Assembly (NCBI GenBank): GCA_002964805.2
Contig: PUDQ02000066.1
Location: 62,001 to 126,000, forward strand
Reading direction: 5' to 3'
Length of the DNA: 64,000 nucleotides
Origin: Trametes villosa
Lineage: Eukaryota; Basidiomycota; Agaricomycetes; Polyporales; Polyporaceae
Shown: in pieces, positions 57,784-64,000 of the stretch
How the letters are laid out: every line of letters starts with the position of its first letter
Position numbering within the stretch: the first letter of the stretch is position 1
Notes under the pieces: model-generated
Seen by the model: the letters and a program-made list of their open reading frames with translations, nothing else
Database searches by the model: none
What the model was told of the DNA's origin: nothing
Program-made: the position numbers and the translations under genes

Positions 57784-59755
57784 CGAGACCGAATCATCAC
57801 CCCTTACGACGCCGACGCGTGGCAGAACCTCCTGACTGATCTCGATCTCCTACACCTCCACCCCGACATACCTGATCAGCTGCGGCACGGCTTCCCCATC
57901 GGAGACATGCCGCCGATCCGGGAAACTATCACACCAAAGAATCACAGCGGAGCCCTCGAGCACATGGACTTTGTTGAGAAGTACGTGATCGAACAGAAGG
58001 ACCTCGGCCGCATGAGCGGTCCATACACGCAGGAGCAGGTCGAACGGATACTCGGATCCCCTTTCATCTCATCCCCGCTCTCCGTCGTCGAGAAGCCAGG
58101 TCAGCCCGGGAAATGGCGCCTGATCCAGAACTGCTCATTCGAGGATGACGAGGGGCTCTCCGTAAACGGTCGCATCGACGCGAACCTCTTCCCAACCACG
58201 TGGGGCACGGCCGCCCGGGTCGCTGAAATTGTGAGTAACACTATCCATCTTCGCGCAATCACGCGCGCGGCGTAGCGGCGCATCGCGCACGTCAGAATCA
58301 GGCACATCGCACATATACACGCACATTGCGTTGCGGCGGGGAGCGCATATCGCGCACGTCGAGAAGGCGCATATAACATCAGAGCGTACACATCTACGCA
58401 CGAGCCGCACATCGCGCGCTGTTCGCATATCGCGCGCGAATCGCGCGCGGCGTCGCGGGAGCATACGAGCGCGAGCGCGCGAGCTTCTATTCCAGGGGAT
58501 CGTGCGCGCGCGAACATATGCTGATAAAACAAAGATCGCGAATGCCCCTCCCGGGACTAAGGTGGCCGCGCTCGACATCGACGCAGCGTTCAGGAACATT
58601 CCGGTCAAACCCGAGCACAAAGCGTACCTCGTCATCCAGTGCAAGGACGGCGAGTACTTCATAGACCACGTGGTGTGCTTCGGGATCGCGTCCGGAGTAG
58701 GCTTGCAGGGCGCGGTCATGGACGCGCTCGTCGCGATTCTCGATAGACTGGGAATGGGACCTAACGTGAAATGGGTGGACGATTTGTTCAACTTCGCGAT
58801 CCCGATCGGGGAGGGTCCGGAGCCGGGGTCCTACATCTACGGGCACGATCTGGATTCTATCCTCCGCGTCACGAACCCGCTCGGTGTGCCTTGGAGCGTG
58901 CCGAAATGGCCGTCGCAAGGTCACCAGGACACAGGCATCTACGGGGGATTCCTCTGGGATATCCCGAATAAGCAGGTCTCACTGCCGGACGCGAAGCGCA
59001 TCAAATACGGCGCGAAGGTCTCCGACGCCCTCGCACATTGCGAAAACGGCGGCAGGCTTGAATGGCGAGCCGCAATGAGCGTTAACGGCACCCTTTCTCA
59101 CATCTGCTTCGTATACCCACAGGGCCGCACCTATCTCACGAGCCTCTGCTCCTTCATCGCGGGGTTCGGGGACCGTCCGAGCAAGTTCGCCGCGAGGTAC
59201 CCACCGCCATCTCTGATCTCTGATCTCAAATGGTGGCGCGCGATCCTAGGCGACACGGGCATCACGCGGTCTCTGAAGCCGCGAGGCGCGCGCAAGGATC
59301 TAGATGTCTGGGTTGACGCCTCGGAGAACTGGGGGATCGGTCTCGTGGTCGGGCGCGGAGCCGCCGGCTGGCGATGGATTCGGAAGGACTCCTGGTGGAG
59401 GAAGCTAGGGCGCGACATCGGGTGGGCCGAAATGCTCGCGATGGAACTGGCCGCGCGATACCTGGAGCAGGAAGGGCACGAAAACGCGGACCTCCTCATT
59501 CGCGGAGATAACAACGGCGTCATAGGCGCGATCAAGCGCGGGCGCAGCAGGAACCACCAAGCCAACGAGTCCATCCGGAGAATAGAGACGATCGGCATGA
59601 CGTCCAACACCCTGATCGAACCCCAGTACGTGAACACCAAAGACAACCGCGCCGACCCGGTATCTCGCGGTATACCGGTCGCGGGGATGTACCGACTCGA
59701 CATCCGATTCGAGCTCCCTGTCGAGCTGCGCGGCTTTCTGGTACTCGATGCCTAG
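57784..59755 (+). CDS. Reverse transcriptase and RNase H of the Ngaro element
   Basis: Two exons: about 57784-58230 and 58535-59755. Resemblance begins near the gag stop in the +1 frame (ASERDRIITPYDADAWQNLL) with no obvious ATG, so expression may need frameshifting or an upstream splice. RT signatures include SPLSVVEKPGQPGKWRLIQN, ALDIDAAFRNIPVKPEHKAY, HVVCFGIASGVGLQG and the catalytic KWVDDLFNF (VDD in place of YxDD). The RNase H domain has DVWVDASENWGIGLVVG, WAEMLAMELAA, LIRGDNNGVIGAIKRGRS, and NTKDNRADPVSRG. The exon junction EI|IANAPPG restores the family consensus. The interruption, 58231-58534, has GTGAGT and AAAG ends. The stop codon overlaps the recombinase start (ATGCCTAG). Confidence 0.85.
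58231..58534 (+). other. Putative 304-nt intron inside the RT gene
   Basis: It begins GTGAGTAACA and ends with CTGATAAAACAAAG. It is phase 0 and its removal restores an uninterrupted RT. It is unusually long for this genome and is filled with irregular iterations of CGCATATCGCGC-like and CACATCGCGC-like motifs. The pyrimidine tract before the AG is poor. Confidence 0.7.
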
Positions 59756-61090
59756 GGTACCAAAGAAGGCAGCGCCCGCAGGTGCGAGCGCGCGACATCG
59801 AGGGGAGAGCGGCGATCGCGCGCGTCGGGACCGCGCACCCGCAACTCCACCGCGAACCTCGGTTTCGCAAACCAAAAAACCCCGAAAACCCCTACCACAG
59901 AATCGTATCGCTTCCTCCTCTTTCCGTCCTCACGTCCTGGCTTCCGACCGTCTGGCTTCTTGGTCCTCTCCCTATTCCGTAGAATTCAGATCCCATCTCG
60001 CATCCTCGATCCCGGCTGAATCCGTTTCCCTTCTCTTCGACACAATCATTCACGCGCTCGAACCCGAAACGAGGAAAAACTACGGCGCGGGCTTGCTCCG
60101 CTTCAATCAATTCTGCGACACCGCCAGCATCCCGGAGAGATCCCGAATGCCGGCGAGCGAACACCTGCTCGCCGCCTTCATCGCCACATGGGCGGGGAAG
60201 GTGGCGCGGACCACCATAGATTCGTGGCTCGCGGGGCTATCTTTCTGGCACACGCTGCACGGAGCTCCGTGGCACGGCGATCGCGTCTTGAAGGCAACAT
60301 GCCAGGCGGCGTCGAAGCTCGAACCCGCGAAGCTCGCGAAGCGGCCTCCCGTGACGCTGGAGCATATGCACGCCTTGAAGGCGGGGCTAGATCTCTCGGA
60401 CGCGTTCGATGCGGCGGTATACGCGCTCGCGTGTTGCGCTTTCTGGGGATGTCGACGGTAAGTCCACGCGCAGCCGCGCCCACCTCAGTTGTCTCACTAA
60501 CGATTCACAGCCTCGGGGAACTTCTGATCCCGTCCAGGCACGCGTTCGACGCGACGAAGCACGTCGCGAAGAGTGCGCGCATATCCTTTCGCGACCTCGC
60601 AGGAGACGCGGCATACGCTGTCTTCCACATCCCGTGGACGAAGACGACCAAGCACGCGGGCGCGGATATCATCCTAACGCGCATGGCGGACGCATGCGAC
60701 CCGGTCGCGGCCTTGCGCCACCATCTAGCGGCGAATCGCGCAACCCCGGAAGAGGCGCCTCTCTTCGCGTTCGAAACGGAAGGAGGAGACTGGGCGCCCA
60801 TGACGCGTGCCTGGTTCCTCGACCGTTGTAACTCAGTCTGGACGGCATCGGGCCTGGACGAGCTACAGGGCCACTGCTTCCGCATCGGGGGAGCGACGGA
60901 GCTGCTGCTCCGGGGAACGCATCCGGACGTCGTCGCGACGCAAGGCGGCTGGAAGTCGCGCGCATTCCTCGAATACTGGCGGAAAATCGAGTCCATCCTT
61001 CCCCTTTTCATCTCGCAATCCTTTGATAAGTCTCGCGTAAAACTCGTAGAACGATCCATGAAGGACTTCAAGAAGAAGTATAGTTTGTAA
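59748..61090 (+). CDS. Tyrosine recombinase of the Ngaro element
   Basis: Two exons: 59748-60457 and 60511-61090 (429 residues). The 53-nt intron has GTAAGT, a CACTAAC branch site and ACAG. The N-terminal domain resembles SAM-like core-binding domains (TRKNYGAGLLRFNQFCDTAS, TTIDSWLAGLSFWHTLHGAP). The catalytic domain shows a probable Arg at the splice junction (GCR|RLGELLIPS), a Lys in PWTKTTKHAGADI, the H-x-x-R pair in HCFRIGGATELLLRGTHPDV, a Trp in the H/W position (GGWKS) and the nucleophilic Tyr in FLEYWRKIES. It would insert a circular DNA copy without target duplication. The start ATG overlaps the RT stop by eight bases. Confidence 0.88.
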
Positions 61091-61204
61091 CATTGATCCG
61101 TACATCGACCTGTGTATAATATCTTCTCGGAACGCACACGAAGCTCGCAGTAGGGGGAGTCGGGACGCGCGCGGTGTCGAGCCCCGACTGGTTGTGGCTC
61201 GCTG

Positions 61205-61502
61205 TGGTGGTGAGTCCAGGCTCGCCACCTCGCGCTCAAGCAGGGATCGGCTCTGCCAGCGGTTGATTCAGACGTGGCCATCGGCCCGACGCGCGATCGC
61301 CGGAATCGGGACGATGCGCGCGTCGAACCTCCAAGGCGGAGGTCACGTGACCGCGAGGCAAGCCGGTTCCCGGCTTTCCCCTTAGCCACGAAACTCGGAT
61401 GCAACCCGCGCCACGAACGGGTGCATCCCATCATCGATTCGTTCCTCCACGAATCGATATACCTCTTCCCCCCATACGGTCCGGATCACGCTATTAGGAA
61501 GC
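61205..61502 (+). repeat. Split direct repeat B1
   Basis: 298 bp, found again at 61680-61977 (offset 475) with no difference noticed. It begins TGGTGGTGAGTCC and ends ATTAGGAAGC. Confidence 0.93.
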
Positions 61503-61648
61503 GTGATGTTTGGCAGGGGCGAGGAACGAGCTCCTGCCTAAACGGATGCTTACTAAGCGTGAGGACCGATGAGGAAGTGGGCGGGACGCGCGTCGGCGCG
61601 TCAAGCTTTTTGCCTCCGCCCACTTCCCTCTGTCGGCAGATTTTCGCA
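61503..61648 (+). repeat. Split direct repeat A2
   Basis: 146 bp identical to A1 at the left end of the element. It directly abuts B1 with no spacer. Confidence 0.95.
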
Positions 61649-61679
61649 CCCACCCACCTACACCCTTTTTCTAGCGCCT

Positions 61680-61977
61680 TGGTGGTGAGTCCAGGCTCGC
61701 CACCTCGCGCTCAAGCAGGGATCGGCTCTGCCAGCGGTTGATTCAGACGTGGCCATCGGCCCGACGCGCGATCGCCGGAATCGGGACGATGCGCGCGTCG
61801 AACCTCCAAGGCGGAGGTCACGTGACCGCGAGGCAAGCCGGTTCCCGGCTTTCCCCTTAGCCACGAAACTCGGATGCAACCCGCGCCACGAACGGGTGCA
61901 TCCCATCATCGATTCGTTCCTCCACGAATCGATATACCTCTTCCCCCCATACGGTCCGGATCACGCTATTAGGAAGC
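61680..61977 (+). repeat. Split direct repeat B2, right end of the element
   Basis: The same 298 bp as B1. A 31-bp unique spacer (61649-61679) separates it from A2. Similarity to B1 ends exactly where bS6m-related sequence begins. Confidence 0.93.
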
Positions 61978-62002
61978 CGCAAACAAGCTGGCAGAAGGGC
62001 AT
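61978..62002 (-). pseudogene. bS6m exon 1 relic, cut by the Ngaro element
   Basis: On the minus strand the first eight codons of bS6m are present from the ATG at 62002 (MPFCQLVC against MPFYQLVC in the intact copy). The sequence then passes directly into repeat B2. The rest of the gene is missing on this side. The left flank of the element (55985-56007) shows a 17-of-23 match to the continuation of exon 1, which could be the other half, but no exon 2 follows. Confidence 0.75.
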
Positions 62003-62233
62003 GGTGGCGGCGAGCAGGACGTCGGCGCCTACGACGAGTCGGACAGCGAGCGAGCAGCAGGAAATGTACCGTGGGAAAGCTGGACCCACAGCGATGTCGA
62101 TCCACGTGGCCGAACGTGGCCGGGAAAAGTAAGTGTAGCGTCCAGCAGCGCTGGCACTGTACGCATCTCTCCTCCTGCTCCCGCCCGCTCTCTCTAGCTT
62201 TACGTGTTTATACCGGCTTATACTCTTCCAGCC
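62003..62233. promoter_or_regulatory. Duplicate of the bS6m/SND1 bidirectional promoter
   Basis: Conserved with 44637-44861 in blocks: GTGGGAAAGCTGGACCCACA (62071-62090), CCACGTGGCCG with an inserted second ACGTGGCC (62102-62125), GTCCAGCAGCGCTGGCA, and GCTTTACGTGTTTATACCGG. Here it can only serve SND1 copy B, since bS6m is destroyed. Confidence 0.65.
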
Positions 62234-64000
62234 ATGTCGATGAAAGCGGTGAGCAACGCGCGCAGGTTCCACAGCGGATGCGCAGAGGCTGATCGGCATC
62301 CGGTGTGCGCTGCTAGATCGTGAAATGTATGGATTCCAAACGCGTCTGCATGTCTGTGCCTTGTCCTGAATATCATCGAGTATCCAGCCGTGATCTCTGG
62401 CGACTCCCTTCTCTTGCGCGGAAACCCAGGGCCGCAGGGCCAGATCCCTAAGGAGCGGTACGTGATCGTGTGTCCTTGTGTGCGGTCGTGTGCGCTGACA
62501 TCCGACCTCGCGCGCGGCAGCGTACTGCACCTGGCCGATATCCAGGCACCGCGCATGGGCACATCGTCGCGCGAAGACGAAGTGAGTACTCCTCTCGCGT
62601 CTCCAGACATTCGCGTTTCACGCCCTAACACGCGTCCCGATCGCTGCGCAGGACTGGGCATTCGAATCACGCGAGTTCCTGCGCGCCCTCACTGTCGGCA
62701 AACCTATCTCGTTCACCTCCACGCACTCTCTCCCTCCGAGCGACGACGTACCCCGCGACATTGGTGCCGCGGAGATCAACGGCGTCGACCTCGCATCCGA
62801 ACTGCTGAAGAACGGATGGGCGAAGCTCAAGGAATTCAAGCGCGAGCCTACGGAGGAAGACCAGCGCAAGAAGGATATCGAAGCTGAGGCTCGCGCGGCG
62901 GGCAAGGGCATCTGGAACCCTCATGGGCCCAAGGTACGCTGTAGCGTTCTCCCTGCAAGACGCTAGCGTATTCATTGATGGCTTCCAGGCGCGCACCACA
63001 AACTACATGATGCCCACAGACTCGCAAGGTTTCATTACCGAGTGGAAAGGCCGCCCGATCGACGGTAATAGACGCGTATACGACAGGTCTTCTTCATACT
63101 GATCTCCGGCAAGGCCTTGTTGAACAGGTGAAGGACGGCTCGACACTTCGCATCCGCCTCTTGATGCCCGACGGCGATCACCAATTTATTAACATCGCGC
63201 TCGCCGGAGTGCGGTGCGCACGCGTCGCCAACAAGCCGGGCGAGCCCACCGAGCAGTGGGGTGAAGAGGTAGGCTGCACGCGTGCTCCCGGGAGCTTATT
63301 GCGAATTTGTTCACACATGCTTTGCGTAGGCCAAGTTCTTCACAGAGTCACGCCTTCTACAACGCTACGTCAAGGTCCACCTTCTCTCCCTACCCAACGC
63401 CGCGCCGACACCTTTCCAAGCCGGCGCAAACGCAAGTGCTCCTCCACCCGCATCGATCTTCATCGGCTCAGGTCAGGAGGTTCGTCAGCGTTATGCCGAG
63501 GTCTATGTCCTGACTCAGTGATAGTACTCCACCCTGCGGGCAATGTCGCTGAGCACCTTGTCTCCGCCGGCCTCGCGCGCGTCGTCGACTGGCACGCGGG
63601 TATGCTCGCAAGCGGCGGCGGCATGGAGCGCCTTCGCGCGGCCGAGAAGACAGCGAAGGAGAAGCGCGCATACCTCTACGCCAACGCGCCTGCCCCTTCC
63701 GCGAAGTCGAACGGGACTACCACCAGTAACGGTAACTCTCGGTCGTTCGACGCGACGGTCATCCGCGTATGGAGCGCCGATCAGATCTCCGTGGTCGACC
63801 GGGAGACCGGGAAGGAGAGGCGCGTGCAGCTGAGCTCGACAAGGGGACCGAGGTCAGCAGCACGCAGTCAGACGTGCGTGACGAAACTAACGGCGCGCGC
63901 ATGGTAGGGTATCGGATCCCAAGCAGGCGTACTGGGCGCAGGAAGCTCGGGAATTCCTGCGCAAGCGGCTGATTGGCAAGCATGTGAAGGTGCACGTCGA
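62234..64000 (+). CDS. SND1: SND1 (Tudor-SN), copy B, 5' part at window end
   Basis: Exons 62234-62248, 62317-62326, 62388-62457, 62521-62581, 62652-62933, 62989-63064, 63114-63268, 63330-63471, 63519-63852 and 63908 onward, cut by the window end. Exon lengths equal those of copy A throughout (15, 10, 70, 61, 282, 76, 155, 142, 334). Encoded protein is almost identical to copy A; one visible change is Asp to Glu in KLK(D/E)FKREP. Introns and promoter differ more than exons. SN1, SN2 and the start of SN3 are inside the window. It is probably the functional gene if its 3' part with the Tudor domain is present beyond 64000, which cannot be seen here. Confidence 0.9.

Larger units (their letters stand above)
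56008..61977 (+). mobile_element. Ngaro-like tyrosine-recombinase retrotransposon with split direct repeats
   Basis: A 5,970-bp element with the order A1 (56008-56153), gag, RT-RNase H, tyrosine recombinase, B1 (61205-61502), A2 (61503-61648), 31-bp spacer, B2 (61680-61977). A1 equals A2 over 146 bp, and B1 and B2 appear the same over 298 bp. This A1...B1A2B2 arrangement is the split direct repeat structure of Ngaro/PAT-type elements in the DIRS order. These encode a tyrosine recombinase instead of an integrase and make no target-site duplication; none is seen here. All three genes look intact once two introns are removed. Identical repeats point to a recent insertion. It abuts the relic of a bS6m gene on the right. 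Confidence 0.93.

Noticed and set aside
61091..61204. Possible extra gene between the recombinase stop and repeat B1
   Set aside because: Only 114 bp, with a short AGTCGGG/CCCGACT inverted repeat; probably untranslated element sequence.
1..64000. CRISPR arrays, operons, ribosome-binding sites
   Set aside because: The sequence is eukaryotic with spliceosomal introns; no regularly spaced identical repeats occur.

Overview
The window is nuclear DNA of a basidiomycete fungus, most likely an Agaricomycete. The genes are compact and cut by many short GT..AG introns of about 42-70 nt, and micro-exons of 10 and 12 nt occur. The protein families are typical of mushrooms: BTB/POZ proteins of the basidiomycete type, an F-box protein, a LARGE-like GT49 glycosyltransferase, a UDP-glycosyltransferase and a DUF4436-like membrane protein. 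GC-rich gene-poor tracts and a Ngaro-type retroelement fit the same origin. I joined exons by eye. For every complete gene listed, the joined exons add up to an intact multiple of three.

Layout. 0.6-2.8 kb: a Pho80-type cyclin (-) and ribosomal protein uL11/RPL12 (+) share a divergent promoter. 3.1-6.6 kb: BTB1 and BTB2 (-). 7.6-17.0 kb: an F-box protein (-), a mitochondrial helical protein (-), the spliceosomal zinc-finger protein SNU23 (+) and cytosolic isoleucyl-tRNA synthetase (-). 17.7-26.2 kb: four tandem BTB genes, BTB3-BTB6 (+). 26.3-30.3 kb: the GT49 enzyme and the UDP-glycosyltransferase (-). 32.2-33.6 kb: the DUF4436-like protein (+). 35.6-38.8 kb: a Mei2-family RNA-binding protein (-), followed by about 4 kb without a credible gene. 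42.9-47.8 kb: a HAD-like protein (+), mitochondrial ribosomal protein bS6m (-) and a staphylococcal-nuclease/Tudor gene (SND1, +) that stops before its Tudor domain. 47.8-56.0 kb: a gene desert with diverged internal repeats. 56.0-62.0 kb: an apparently complete tyrosine-recombinase retrotransposon. 62.0-64.0 kb: a second copy of the bS6m/SND1 promoter and SND1 5' half, running off the window.

Three stories stand out. (1) Six paralogous BTB genes within 23 kb share an invariant 101-nt exon, an acidic insert inside the BTB fold carrying a conserved YxxDSDLED-like motif, and in the plus-strand copies a C-terminal cysteine cluster. (2) A 5,970-bp element has the split direct repeat order A1-ORFs-B1-A2-B2. 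The A copies are identical and the B copies appear so, which suggests recent insertion. It carries gag, RT-RNase H and a tyrosine recombinase, and two of its genes appear to contain introns. (3) The bS6m-SND1 head-to-head pair is duplicated about 17.4 kb apart. One copy has lost the SND1 3' end, and the other has lost bS6m to the retrotransposon.
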